DNA of 64,000 bases from Cryobacterium sp. PH31-AA6 (GCF_030063195.1 NZ_JASISS010000009.1:1-64000); one strand, 5' to 3'. Positions 16,032 through 24,539 are shown, numbered from the stretch's first letter. The notes: generated from the sequence alone by a model not told the origin. A program made the numbers and translations.

Positions 16032-16639
16032 GTGCGCTCCGGCCCGACCCGCGCCGAACGTACGGACTGGTAGTGCCGTGCCGCACGGGCTCGGTTGCCG
16101 CAAGCAACCGAGCACCATTCCCGTCGGGGGTGTGTTTTCAGGAAGTAGAGCACGCAGCCGGGCGCGTAACAAGCCCGCAGATGGGAGCCGTTCTCGCCCA
16201 GTAGATGCAGGGCTTCATAGGCGACTTCGGCCAGGCCGGCACCCACCGGTGACACTGCAGAATCGGCCGCCAGTACGAGACGACCGTCATTCAGCCGCAG
16301 CAGCGGGATAGTACGCGCGCTGGCCGCCACGTTCACAATTCGGGCGGCGTCATCCACGTGCGCCACGGTTGACGCTGCAGCGGAACGCTGATCGTCCGTG
16401 ACGTGGGCTGCCAGCCTGCGCACCGAGTCTCGCAGATTGAGCGCGCTTTGGAGCTCCTCCTGAGTGGCCGTGACACCCTCGCGGTCGACGCCGACAGCAT
16501 CCAGCCATGCGTCCACGTCCGACGGGACCGCGAAGTCGTCGTGCAGACCATCCGTGTCCGCCCAGATAGTCGCCATCAAACGCACCGGCGTCGGTTCTTC
16601 CGCGAGCACCCAACTGCGCTCTGACCCCATCTTTTCCAT
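16022..16639 (-). CDS. CGNR zinc-finger (ABATE-domain) regulator
   Basis: A 205-residue protein with an N-terminal ABATE/DUF1470 domain (about 15-150) and a C-terminal CGNR zinc finger, CYAPGCVLYFLKTHPRREWC...ACGNRARAARHY, with four cysteines. Such proteins act as DNA-binding regulators, probably sensing a small molecule through the ABATE part. The gene is divergent from the carboxymuconolactone-decarboxylase operon, and three CGTTAGAA half-sites lie between them, so it probably controls that operon. TAGATT sits six bases before the ATG with no Shine-Dalgarno, suggesting a leaderless mRNA. The stop lies in a tandem-repeat array. Confidence 0.88.
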   Translation of the reverse strand: MEKMGSERSWVLAEEPTPVRLMATIWADTDGLHDDFAVPSDVDAWLDAVGVDREGVTATQEELQSALNLRDSVRRLAAHVTDDQRSAAASTVAHVDDAARIVNVAASARTIPLLRLNDGRLVLAADSAVSPVGAGLAEVAYEALHLLGENGSHLRACYAPGCVLYFLKTHPRREWCSVACGNRARAARHYQSVRSARVGPERTSH

Positions 16640-16667
16640 AGAGCCAATCTATCACGGAAGAATTGAC

Positions 16668-16731
16668 TTGCATGCGTTAGAACAATCGTGTTATAACTTC
16701 TAACGGATGAACACAAGTTCTTCCGTTAGAA
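16668..16731 (+). promoter_or_regulatory. Promoter with CGTTAGAA operator sites
   Basis: TTGCAT (16668-16673) and TATAAC (16692-16697) with an 18-base spacer form a reasonable promoter for the rightward operon. CGTTAGAA (16675-16682) and TTCTAACG (16698-16705) are an exact inverted repeat that embraces the -10 element, and another CGTTAGAA follows at 16724-16731. The region is between the CGNR regulator and its likely target. Which protein binds is an inference. Confidence 0.6.
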
Positions 16732-16750
16732 ATCAAGGAGACAGAAGCAG

Positions 16751-17305
16751 ATGACCGCCACCACCACCCTCGCCATCCTCGCCCCCATTCAGCCTGAGAC
16801 CGCCACCGGCGTTGCCAAGGAGCTGCTCGACCAGGTCCAGAAGGGACTGGGTCTCGTTCCGAACATGACGAAGGTCATGGCCAACAGCCCCGCACTGCTG
16901 AAGGGGTACCTCGCGCTTTCCGCTGCGGTCGGATCCGGCGGCCTGCCCGCGGCGGTACGTGAGCGCCTGGCGATCTCCACCGCTCAGCTGAACGGTTGCG
17001 AGTATTGCCTCTCCGCCCACACCTACATCGGCAGCAATATCGCCAAGGTGGATTCCGCCGAGCTGGACTCCGCGCGCCGCGCCGAGTCGAGCAACCCGCA
17101 TGTGGCCGCGTTGCTGAAGCTCTCCAACACGATCGCCGAGAACGCGGGCGACGTGGACGATGACGCGATCGCGGCGGCCCGCGCCGCCGGCGTGACCGAC
17201 TCGGAGATCGGTGAGCTGGTCGCCAACCTTGCGCTGAACATCCTGACTAACTACTTCAACGTGCTCGCCAATGTGGAGAACGACTGGCCCGTCATCGGAC
17301 TGTAA
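16751..17305 (+). CDS. Carboxymuconolactone decarboxylase/AhpD-like protein
   Basis: A 184-residue all-helical protein of the CMD/AhpD superfamily. The active motif is ISTAQLNGCEYCLSAHTYIG, which holds the CxxC pair and the downstream histidine of AhpD-like peroxidase or disulfide-reductase proteins, rather than the true decarboxylase of aromatic degradation. A second conserved part, DSEIGELVANLALNILTNYFN, follows. It is the first gene after the CGTTAGAA-flanked promoter, with AAGGAG ten bases before the ATG, and leads a run with PNPOx-like and DUF1348 genes. A role in detoxifying peroxides or electrophiles is likely. Confidence 0.9.
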   Translation: MTATTTLAILAPIQPETATGVAKELLDQVQKGLGLVPNMTKVMANSPALLKGYLALSAAVGSGGLPAAVRERLAISTAQLNGCEYCLSAHTYIGSNIAKVDSAELDSARRAESSNPHVAALLKLSNTIAENAGDVDDDAIAAARAAGVTDSEIGELVANLALNILTNYFNVLANVENDWPVIGL

Positions 17306-17336
17306 GCCTTCCCTCGCCCTCAAGGAGATGATGACC

Positions 17337-18269
17337 ATGACCGGAACACAGCAGCTCGCCGACGTGGGCTTCCACGCCGGCGAGCTTGCCGTGCAACACC
17401 AAGCCGGGGTCGAGCAAGATGCGGCTCGCCTGTCCCGAATGCTTGAGCCCGCCGCCCTGACTGGCGGCATCGCGGGAATCCTCAGCGACCGAACGTTCCT
17501 CGTCATCTCCGGGAGGGATGCCGCCGGACGGCTCTGGACGTCCCCACTGGTCGGCAAACCCGGGTTCCTGGAGGTGCCGTCCGAAACCACCGTCGCGGTC
17601 CATGCCGTGATCCCCGCAGGAGACCCATTGCACGGGCTGCCCGCAGGCCAGAAGGCGGGGATGACGACGGTCGAATTCGCCACCCGGCGCCGGGTGCGCA
17701 TCAACGGCACCCTCGCCGTGAGCGGCGGTGATCTTCTTCTCATCGAAGTCGAGCAGGCCTACGGCAACTGCCCGAAATACATTCAACAACGCCTTCTCGC
17801 ACCCGAAGACCGCGACCGGACCGGCCGCGATCACGTTCGCGAGGGCAGCACGCTCGAGCCGGAAGACCTGGAGCTGATCCGGGCCGCCGACACCTTCTTC
17901 CTCGGCACCGCGAACCCCGAACGAGGCGCTGACGCGTCCCACCGCGGCGGCCCACCCGGTGTCGTCCGCGCCGACAGGTACGGGCTGTGGTGGCCCGATT
18001 ACCCGGGCAACAATCTCTTCAACAGTTTCGGTAACCTCGCCGTGAATCCTGAAGCCGCCCTGCTTTTCTTCGACTTTTCCACCGGACGCACGCTGCACCT
18101 CTCGGGCACGACCCAGATCGACTGGGGAGAACCCGGCCGTCCCGGAGACGACGGACACACCGGCCGTATTGCACGGTTCACCCTGCAGCGCCTCGTGGCC
18201 GGTCATCTGCTCCCGGCGCGGGAGACTGCCCACACCCCCTATCCGCGTAACCCCGCACTGACCGACTGA
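17337..18269 (+). CDS. Pyridoxamine 5'-phosphate oxidase-family protein
   Basis: A 310-residue split-barrel flavin or F420-binding-type protein. An N-terminal part of about 60 residues (LADVGFHAGELAVQ) leads to one barrel half with PLVGKPGFLEV, and a second half begins DTFFLGTANPERGADASHRGG and ends TRTLHLSGTTQIDW-like; this two-part layout is seen in PNPOx proteins that are not vitamin B6 enzymes. The start is uncertain among three close ATGs; AAGGAG (17322-17327) is nine bases before 17337, which I use. It lies 31 bases after the AhpD-like gene and 15 before the DUF1348 gene, so one operon is likely. Confidence 0.82.
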   Translation: MTGTQQLADVGFHAGELAVQHQAGVEQDAARLSRMLEPAALTGGIAGILSDRTFLVISGRDAAGRLWTSPLVGKPGFLEVPSETTVAVHAVIPAGDPLHGLPAGQKAGMTTVEFATRRRVRINGTLAVSGGDLLLIEVEQAYGNCPKYIQQRLLAPEDRDRTGRDHVREGSTLEPEDLELIRAADTFFLGTANPERGADASHRGGPPGVVRADRYGLWWPDYPGNNLFNSFGNLAVNPEAALLFFDFSTGRTLHLSGTTQIDWGEPGRPGDDGHTGRIARFTLQRLVAGHLLPARETAHTPYPRNPALTD

Positions 18270-18284
18270 CAAGGACACGTTTCG

Positions 18285-18746
18285 ATGACCGAATCCCGCC
18301 CCCCGTTCCCGCCTTTCGATTTGCCGACGGCGCTCCAGAAGGTCCAGGCCGCCGAGGACGGCTGGAACAGCCGTGACCCCGAGAAGGTCGCCCTCGCCTA
18401 CACACCGGACTCGGTGTGGCGCAACCGCGACATGCACGTCATCGGCCGTCCGGCCATCATCGAACTCCTCACCGCGAAATGGCAACGCGAGCAGGACTAC
18501 GCACTCCGCAAGGGACTGTGGGGCTTCCGCGAGAACCGCATCGCCGTCCGCTTCCAGTACGAGTGGCACGATGATCACGGCCAGTGGTGGCGCAGCTACG
18601 GCAATGAACTGTGGGAATTCGAGTCCAGCGGGCTGATGAGCCGCCGCGAGGCATCCATCAACGACCACCCGATCGCCGAGGTCGAGCGTCGCATTTTCGG
18701 ACCCCGTCCACATTCCGAACTCGGTGTCGACTTCCCGGTCTGGTGA
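18285..18746 (+). CDS. DUF1348/SnoaL-like (NTF2-fold) protein
   Basis: A 153-residue protein of the DUF1348 family, a branch of the NTF2/SnoaL fold. The family signature runs through [33 protein letters not shown] and [17 protein letters not shown], and ends [15 protein letters not shown]. These proteins are widespread and uncharacterised; a small hydrophobic ligand or enzymatic pocket is assumed from the fold. It is the third gene after the CGNR-linked promoter. A 38-codon frame follows to 18862 without support. The remaining gap to 18890 is unremarkable. Confidence 0.88.
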   Translation: MTESRPPFPPFDLPTALQKVQAAEDGWNSRDPEKVALAYTPDSVWRNRDMHVIGRPAIIELLTAKWQREQDYALRKGLWGFRENRIAVRFQYEWHDDHGQWWRSYGNELWEFESSGLMSRREASINDHPIAEVERRIFGPRPHSELGVDFPVW

Positions 18747-18890
18747 CCGCCATGAACGGGGAGAAACCGTACGCCGCACTCGCGCAATCGGACCCGGCGC
18801 TCGACCACGTGAAGCCCTGCAGCGAGTCCGCGGGCGTCCAGGGCCCCGAGCTCGTCGCGTGAACATGCGATGCTGACCGTTGAAACGTGA

Positions 18891-19424
18891 CTACTCGGAC
18901 TTCTCCAGTTGCCCTTGCATGGTGACCCACCAGCGGGCAAGGGCGTCACGTTCGGGCAGCGACGCGACAATCCCGGACTCAACCATGTCCCGAGCAACGG
19001 GGAGGTCGATACAGGCCTCATCCAGAATCCGTGCATCGATGTAGCCGAGTACAGACGCCAGAGTGGCGAGGGCACCGCGGCCGCGCCCCGGGGCGGCCAC
19101 ATTGATCCACGCGACCGGCTTCCCGGAGACTACCTCGCTGCCGACGGTCCAATCGAGCAGGTTCTTGAAGCTGCCAGGCAAGGTGCCGGCGTATTCGGGC
19201 GTGCTGAACAACATCGCATCGGCGTGACTGATCTGCTCCCGCAGCTCGGCAATCGCTGCCGGGACAGGGTCGCGGTCGTCATCCGGGTTGAATGAGGGCA
19301 ATGCGGACAGGCCCGAATACAGAATTGCGGTAGAGCCTGCCGGTGCCAGTTCACGCACGGTTGCCAACGTGGCGTTGTTGGTCGATGATTTCCGTGTGCT
19401 GCCCGACACAAGCAACAGTCTCAT
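18891..19424 (-). CDS. NADPH-dependent FMN reductase
   Basis: A 177-residue flavodoxin-fold reductase. MRLLLVSGSTRKSSTNN is the FMN phosphate-binding loop; TPEYAGTLPGSFKNLLDW is the second flavin-binding signature, typical of the chromate/azoreductase-like group. It would supply reduced FMN or reduce quinones and similar substrates. The gene is convergent with DUF1348 and divergent from an NTF2-like gene, 77 bases apart, in a block of small redox proteins. The start is the ATG at 19424; neither a Shine-Dalgarno nor a six-base-spaced -10 hexamer is clear. Confidence 0.9.
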   Translation of the reverse strand: MRLLLVSGSTRKSSTNNATLATVRELAPAGSTAILYSGLSALPSFNPDDDRDPVPAAIAELREQISHADAMLFSTPEYAGTLPGSFKNLLDWTVGSEVVSGKPVAWINVAAPGRGRGALATLASVLGYIDARILDEACIDLPVARDMVESGIVASLPERDALARWWVTMQGQLEKSE

Positions 19425-19501
19425 GATCTATCCAATCTTATTGGCCGCTCTGTGCCGCGATGCGGCACCACATCCAGCGATACGAACACAGGAGGAACAG
19501 C

Positions 19502-19915
19502 ATGTCAGTGAACGTGAATCAAGAGGAGTCCAACGGTGAGACTCGTCTCGCCTACATCCTCGGCGTGCCTCTGGCCGAGAATGTGGTGCGGCAATGGCCA
19601 CAGATGGGCGAGATCGTGCGCACCAGCAAGCTCATCGGCAGCGTGGAGGGTAACTTCGCCGAACTGACGCTCGAGGTCGGAAGACGCCTTCACCTTGCAA
19701 ATGTCGTGGTGGTCGAGTGGACCTGCAACTATGGCGACGGTCGCCTGTACCGCAACGTGACCATTGGTGAACTCGAGAACGGGAAGGCCGTGCGAGTAAC
19801 CGACTACTGGGGCGAACCCACCGACACCCCGCAATGGCGCGCGCCGATGACTGACCGGCTCGACATGCCCGGCGACGGCATCTGGAAAGACAACGAACAC
19901 CTCAGCCACCACTAG
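19502..19915 (+). CDS. NTF2/SnoaL-like protein
   Basis: A 137-residue protein whose core, from WPQMGEIVRTSKLIGSVEGN through LANVVVVEWTCNYGDGRLYRNVTIGELENGKAVRVTDYWGEP, matches the strand pattern and DYWGEP ending of SnoaL/NTF2-like proteins with an unknown ligand. ACAGGAGGAACAGC precedes the ATG at 19502 and sets the start; an upstream extension would be non-homologous. It is divergent from the FMN reductase. Function is not known. Confidence 0.8.
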   Translation: MSVNVNQEESNGETRLAYILGVPLAENVVRQWPQMGEIVRTSKLIGSVEGNFAELTLEVGRRLHLANVVVVEWTCNYGDGRLYRNVTIGELENGKAVRVTDYWGEPTDTPQWRAPMTDRLDMPGDGIWKDNEHLSHH

Positions 19916-19962
19916 CGGGACTGCTGACGATTTCAAACAATGCCGGAAACTCCGGGTCAGTG

Positions 19963-20514
19963 CTACGCCGTGGCGACGCTCACGGTCACCGGCGTCGCGT
20001 TGGCGAAGAGGTCGAGCACGGGGCAGTGGGCGTCGACCGCCGCCCGAAGCTCCTGATAGCGGGCGTCTGTCTCCGGGCCGGTGATGGTGATGTCCAGGCG
20101 CACCGCGGTGAAGCCGGCGCGAACAGATTCCTCGATCCCGAACAGGCGGCGGGCGTCGAGGTCACCCTCGGCCTTGACGTCGATCTCATCCACCCGGATT
20201 CCGAGGGCGTGCGCGTAGAGGCGGTAGACGACGATCTGGCAGGAGATGAGTGCTCCGAGCGCGAACTCCACGGGGCTGGCGGCGATATCGTCTCCGGCTA
20301 GCGCTGCGGGCTCGTCCACCTGGAAGCTGTGCTTGCCTGCCGTGATTGTCGACGCGACCGAGCCCTCGCCGGTGCCGCGCACGCGATAGGTCAGCAGCCC
20401 ATTGGCCACATCGGCGGCGATTCGTTCCTGCCAAGCCGTGCCGGCCTCGGTCAGTCGCGTGGCGCGCTCGTCGGCGGTGACAAAGGTTACGGGGAATACG
20501 TCGAGGAGAGTCAT
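19963..20514 (-). CDS. OsmC-family protein
   Basis: A 183-residue OsmC/YhfA-type protein. Two conserved cysteines occur: in LGALISCQIVVYRLYA on the long helix and in DAHCPVLDLFANATPV near the end, the pair used by OsmC/Ohr thiol peroxidases against organic hydroperoxides. The N-terminal 40 residues (before YRVRGTGEGS) differ from canonical OsmC. TACTGT lies six bases upstream of the ATG and no Shine-Dalgarno is present, suggesting leaderless translation. Convergent with the NTF2-like gene. The 279-base gap beyond it to 20793 holds only the promoter of the next operon. Confidence 0.88.
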   Translation of the reverse strand: MTLLDVFPVTFVTADERATRLTEAGTAWQERIAADVANGLLTYRVRGTGEGSVASTITAGKHSFQVDEPAALAGDDIAASPVEFALGALISCQIVVYRLYAHALGIRVDEIDVKAEGDLDARRLFGIEESVRAGFTAVRLDITITGPETDARYQELRAAVDAHCPVLDLFANATPVTVSVATA

Positions 20515-20728
20515 GCGCCGACAGTACTGCGGATGCCGCCGCCCGCGAAGAGCGCACCGTCATAGCGGGACTCCCGCGGTAACACTGCGCCTTATTGGCC
20601 AATCCCGGTGGGTGAGGAGCAGTTCGGCAGCCCCGGCAAGCGGTGCAGCGTCGCCACGGGCGGCGCCGTTCACACCCCTCAATGCACGTCGTCCGCAGGC
20701 ACCGGGACCTAAGTCTCTATTTGCGCAT

Positions 20729-20734
20729 TATAGT
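20729..20734 (+). promoter_or_regulatory. Likely -10 element of the cytochrome b operon
   Basis: TATAGT is a close match to the -10 consensus in otherwise GC-rich DNA and would start transcription near 20741, about 50 bases before the first gene's ATG. No convincing -35 is visible. Confidence 0.45.
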
Positions 20735-20793
20735 CCCGCCTACTGTTGGCAGCAGTGCAGGCGGCGCCCGCCCGGCGGGAGAAACGGAATCCC

Positions 20794-21435
20794 ATGAGAA
20801 GCTCACAACGAGTATCGGGGCCCCCCACACGCGCAGTGCACGTGCAGAAGTTGACGAGGTTCGCCAGGATTGGTCGACTCCTCGTCACTGGTGTACTCAT
20901 GGCGCTTCTGGGAGTGATTGCGGTCGGGCAGCCTGCACAGGCGGACGGAGGTCAGTCGGCGGACGAAGGCTACGTCATGGTTCAGCAGGCTCTGAGCTTT
21001 CTCGTCAACGAACCGGGCGAGGACGGCACGGCCGAGGCCCTCATGAGGGTCGACAACGCGCTTGCAGCGGAGGATCAGGATGGCGTCGATGTGTCGATGG
21101 TGAATGAGGCCAGAGATGCACTAGTAGCTGGGGACACCGTGGCCGCTCGCACTTTGCTGCAGGATTCCATCACGGAGGCAATCAATGAGCTCAGCCCCGC
21201 CGTGGGCGAGCAAACCGGCACGACGATCGTGCTGGCCCCATTTCCGTCGCGAGGTCCACTCAGTCTCGTTGAATGGATGCTCCTCGCCCTGTCGGCGATT
21301 GCCCTGGCCATTGGCATTGCACTCTCGGTCAGATTCCGACCCGGCGAAAGCCTGAAGGAGTTGCGACGCGACATTTCCGACGCGGCGGGCGAGAACAGCA
21401 AACGGTCCGAAGCCACGGTTGCGGGAGAAAAGTAA
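20794..21435 (+). CDS. Exported helical protein with C-terminal membrane anchor
   Basis: A 213-residue protein with an N-terminal signal or anchor (RIGRLLVTGVLMALLGVIAVG, cut probably after AQA), an acidic helical exported domain (VMVQQALSFLVNEPGEDG, then VDNALAAEDQDGV and TLLQDSITEAINEL), and one C-terminal helix (SLVEWMLLALSAIALAIGIALSV) followed by a basic tail. No CxxCH haem site is present. Its stop abuts the start of the cytochrome b gene, so it is probably a dedicated partner of that protein. The start at 20794 was chosen over an upstream one because of GGGAGAAACGG before it. No family is recognised. Confidence 0.75.
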   Translation: MRSSQRVSGPPTRAVHVQKLTRFARIGRLLVTGVLMALLGVIAVGQPAQADGGQSADEGYVMVQQALSFLVNEPGEDGTAEALMRVDNALAAEDQDGVDVSMVNEARDALVAGDTVAARTLLQDSITEAINELSPAVGEQTGTTIVLAPFPSRGPLSLVEWMLLALSAIALAIGIALSVRFRPGESLKELRRDISDAAGENSKRSEATVAGEK

Positions 21436-22533
21436 ATGTCCACTGAACTCGCCAACGGCAAGCCAGCATCCACCCCCGAGGAAACCCGCTCGTGGAGTCG
21501 AAAGGCGTGGGACGTCATCGACGAACGCATGGGTATCTCGGCTCTCGCCTACCCTGTCCCGGAACACGCCAACCGGATCGCCTGGACTCTCGGCGGGATC
21601 ACGGTGCTGAGTTTCGTGCTGCTCATTGGGTCGGGAATCATTCTGACCCAGTTCTACGCACCGAGACCCGCACTCGCAAACCTATCGGTCCGAGCGATCG
21701 AAGCGAACGACTGGGGCAGGCTGTTTCGCGGTGTCCATTTTTGGGCGTCCCAAGCCATGTATGTCGCAACTGTTCTGCACCTCGTCAGAGTGTTTCTGAC
21801 GGGATCGTATAAGAGGCCGCGGGAGGGGAACTGGCTCGTCGGGGTCGCGATGTTCGGGCTCCTGACATTCGCCGTCTTCACTGGCACGGTGCTCAAATGG
21901 GATCAGGAGGCCTACGAGGCGCTCGGTCATAACCTTGAACTCGGCAAGCTCCTCGGCGGGGTGGGCTTCTGGTTTTCCCCTGGGTTCTCGAGCGGGGTCT
22001 CGATTCTTCTGCGGCTATACGGCGCGCACGTGGTCATCATTCCCGGCATGATCCTGGTGCTCGTCTTCCTGCACTTCCTGCTGGTAAAACGGCACCATAT
22101 GTCTCCCCACCCGGCATTGCCTGTCGGAGCGTCTCCTGATCAGGCGCCAGATTCAGAACCCACTCAGCCCTTCACCCGACACATCCGCCGTCTGGTGGCC
22201 TTCGGGGTCGCATTGTCCGGACTTCTCGGCATCCTTGCCATTCTTCTGCCGGCGCCAATCGGCTCCCCCCCGGTGGCAGGGATCGAAATCACCCTTCCGC
22301 CCTGGATGTTCTGGTGGCCGTTCACCCTGGAGAACTGGTTCGGGCTGGCCGCGATCGTCTGGGGAGAAGTGGTCTTCTTCCTGCTCCTGGCAATCCTCCC
22401 GTTTGTCGATCGAAACCCCAATAGATTGTGGCGCCGCCGCCCTGTTGCGATGACCATCGCCGCAGTCTTAGCCCTCGCCCTGATCGTGCTGACCATCCTG
22501 ATGGCAGTTACCCCAGCTCAGACGCACCTGTGA
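21436..22533 (+). CDS. Fused cytochrome b6/PetD-like protein
   Basis: A 365-residue membrane protein. Residues 45-225 form a cytochrome b6-like four-helix core: haem-ligand histidines at 101 and 115 (14 apart) and at 198 and 213 (15 apart), with RVFLTGSYKRPREG after helix B. The 15-residue second spacing is that of b6-type rather than mitochondrial proteins. Residues about 250-360 look like subunit IV (PetD), but the quinol-site PEWY is replaced by PPWM (288-291). The start immediately follows the previous stop, and the end shares GTGA with the next gene. No Rieske or cytochrome c gene is nearby, so the electron acceptor is unclear. Confidence 0.88.
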   Translation: MSTELANGKPASTPEETRSWSRKAWDVIDERMGISALAYPVPEHANRIAWTLGGITVLSFVLLIGSGIILTQFYAPRPALANLSVRAIEANDWGRLFRGVHFWASQAMYVATVLHLVRVFLTGSYKRPREGNWLVGVAMFGLLTFAVFTGTVLKWDQEAYEALGHNLELGKLLGGVGFWFSPGFSSGVSILLRLYGAHVVIIPGMILVLVFLHFLLVKRHHMSPHPALPVGASPDQAPDSEPTQPFTRHIRRLVAFGVALSGLLGILAILLPAPIGSPPVAGIEITLPPWMFWWPFTLENWFGLAAIVWGEVVFFLLLAILPFVDRNPNRLWRRRPVAMTIAAVLALALIVLTILMAVTPAQTHL

Positions 22534-22856
22534 GCGAGGGAGCACGGGACCGAGCCCGGGGGGAGTCCCCCCTGCGACGTGCGCATATCTCGCTGTGGAT
22601 CCTTGTCGGGATTGCGATATTGGCTACCGGCGGCCTCAGCTTGACCGTGACTGCGCCACCCAGCCCGATGGTCGGCTTGGGCTTTGGTGTCAGCGCACTC
22701 TTCCTGATCGTCTCTCTCCTGCTCGCAGGACGTGTGACAATCGCCCTCGAACGCAATCGCCGGCTCAACCGTCCGGTCATTCCGGAGGGCGATTCCTTCC
22801 CCATTCTCCGCAAACTTTTTCGTTTAGCTCCCGCCGCCCCACAGAAGAAGCCATAG
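22530..22856 (+). CDS. Small two-helix membrane protein of cytochrome b operon
   Basis: A 108-residue protein beginning with a GTG inside the cytochrome b stop (GTGA). After a charged N-terminus it has two hydrophobic helices (about 18-37 and 45-65) separated by a short turn, VTAPPSPMVG, then a basic C-terminus. Translational coupling to the cytochrome b gene implies a structural subunit or assembly factor. No motif suggests cofactor binding. The family is not recognised. Confidence 0.75.
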   Translation: MSEGARDRARGESPLRRAHISLWILVGIAILATGGLSLTVTAPPSPMVGLGFGVSALFLIVSLLLAGRVTIALERNRRLNRPVIPEGDSFPILRKLFRLAPAAPQKKP

Positions 22857-22957
22857 CCTCTCGACGCGCAAGCCGAGAACTTTCTCAATCCTCAACCTCC
22901 GGGCTCGTCGTTCTCCGCCGCACAGGTCAATCCGGCCGACGCCAGTAGTCTGGCCCT

Positions 22958-23971
22958 GTGAACGATGCAGCGGCCGGGGCGCCGAAGAAGATTCGACTGC
23001 GGAAAGCGACCGGTCATCTGTCGTCGACGCCGGCAGACGCGTCCCGGATCATCTGGGTCGTGCGCGTCGCCGCCGCGGCCGGCGTCCTGGTCGTCGCCTG
23101 GGCGTGCCTGACCGGTTGGGGCGCCATCGTGCACGGCCACCCGCTCTACGCCGTCCTCCTCCTCGCGACCCTTCTCGCATCCGTGTTCGTCGGCTGGCGG
23201 TCGGTTCGCCCCCGGCGCAGTAGTCCGGGGTGGCGTCGCATCGCCCGCGTCGTCCTTGTCGTCGCGTCGATCGCGTGGATCGCGCTGATCGCGTGGCTGC
23301 GCCCGTTCTCCGCGCTCGAGCCGGCCCTGACTGCGATGGGCTCGGACACCAGCGTCACCGTCGCCGAGGGCCCGACCCGGATCGTGATGACTCCGACCGG
23401 CGCCAACAGCCGCACGGGAGTGTTCTTTCAGCCCGGTGCCAAGGTGGACGCCCGCGCGTACGCCGCGGTCCTGCGCCCGTTGGCCGAATCCGGTTACACC
23501 GTCATCATCCCCAAGCAGCCGCTGGGCATCGCTTTCCTCTCCGTCACGGCCTTTGACTCCACCAGGGCCAGCTACCCCGGCATCACGCGCTGGGTCGTGG
23601 GCGGGCACTCCCTGGGCGGAACCGTCGCCGCGATCGAGGCCGACTCGGGCGATGTCGACCCCGTCGCACCCGTCGTGGGCCTGCTTCTCTATGCCTCGTA
23701 CCCTGCCAACGACATCAGCACCTCGCTGACCGCGAAGGTCCTGTCCATTTCGGTAACCAGCGACGCACTCGCCACCCCCGACAAGATCGAGGCATCCAGG
23801 GAAATCCTGCCCGCCGGATCAACGTTCAGTGCGGTCGGGGGCGCTGTGCACGCCTACTTCGGTGATTACGGCCCGCAGCCGGGCGACGGAACTCCCACGG
23901 TCAGCCACGACGACGCCCGCGTCCAGATCTCCCGCGACAGTGTCGCCTTCGTGGCCCAACTCAGCGAGTGA
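22958..23971 (+). CDS. Membrane-anchored alpha/beta hydrolase
   Basis: A 337-residue protein with three hydrophobic segments in the first 120 residues and an alpha/beta-hydrolase-5 type domain after about residue 125. The nucleophile elbow is GGHSLGGTVA; SYPANDIS and the late GGAVHAYFGDYG carry the likely acid and histidine. The substrate, probably a lipid or ester at the outer face, is unknown. The GTG start has TAGTCT six bases upstream and no Shine-Dalgarno, one of the clearer leaderless cases here. Confidence 0.85.
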   Translation: MNDAAAGAPKKIRLRKATGHLSSTPADASRIIWVVRVAAAAGVLVVAWACLTGWGAIVHGHPLYAVLLLATLLASVFVGWRSVRPRRSSPGWRRIARVVLVVASIAWIALIAWLRPFSALEPALTAMGSDTSVTVAEGPTRIVMTPTGANSRTGVFFQPGAKVDARAYAAVLRPLAESGYTVIIPKQPLGIAFLSVTAFDSTRASYPGITRWVVGGHSLGGTVAAIEADSGDVDPVAPVVGLLLYASYPANDISTSLTAKVLSISVTSDALATPDKIEASREILPAGSTFSAVGGAVHAYFGDYGPQPGDGTPTVSHDDARVQISRDSVAFVAQLSE

Positions 23972-24002
23972 TCGCCGACAAGACAGCGGTTAAGCTTGCT
24001 CC

Positions 24003-24365
24003 GTGCCTCACCCCAACAGTCGCGCCGCCAAGGCCGTTCGTCGACGCAAACGGCGCATGGCGCTGGTCGAGAATGATCTGACCGCAGAGCAGTGGGCGAC
24101 CCTGCAACAGCTGTGGGGAGGGTGCGCGTACTGCGCAGCAAGCGACCGCGCGCTGCAGCGCGACTGCGTGCAGCCGATCTCCCGCGGCGGTCGCTACACG
24201 CTCGACAACATCGTTCCGGCGTGCGGCTCATGCAACGCCAGCAAGAGCAACGACGAGGTGACGAGTTGGATGCGTCGCAAGAAGTTGGACGAGCGCCGTT
24301 TTCTCCTGCGTTTCGTGGAGGTGCGGGCCTCGCTGGTGCTGACACCGGATGCGGGCACGGCTTGA
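24003..24365 (+). CDS. HNH endonuclease
   Basis: A 120-residue protein built around one HNH-type nuclease domain: CAYCAASDRALQRDCVQPISRGGRYTLDNIVPACGSCNASKS holds two CxxC zinc pairs, but the first motif position is CVQP rather than the usual DHV, so the catalytic His is not obvious. TLDNIVPACGSCN is the standard second part. It may be a small DNase or a structural zinc protein. GTG start with TAAGCT at six bases, so probably leaderless. Confidence 0.78.
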   Translation: MPHPNSRAAKAVRRRKRRMALVENDLTAEQWATLQQLWGGCAYCAASDRALQRDCVQPISRGGRYTLDNIVPACGSCNASKSNDEVTSWMRRKKLDERRFLLRFVEVRASLVLTPDAGTA

Positions 24366-24539
24366 CTCGCACGGGGTGTCGGGCGGTGAATCGCCGACTC
24401 TCGATGAACTGCAGCGGCGTTGCGCCACGCGTCCTGAAGTTGTCGCCGAGCACGCGAGTTGCTCTCACCGCATCACTCGCAGCAGACTGGACTTACCGGA
24501 TCGCTATTGAGTCTTCCGCCTGCGGCTAAGGAGCTCACC

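Noticed and set aside
18743-18862. Possible small protein after DUF1348 (MNGEKPYAAL and on)
   Set aside because: No ribosome site, no recognisable motif and ordinary shadow-like composition; kept only as a remark.
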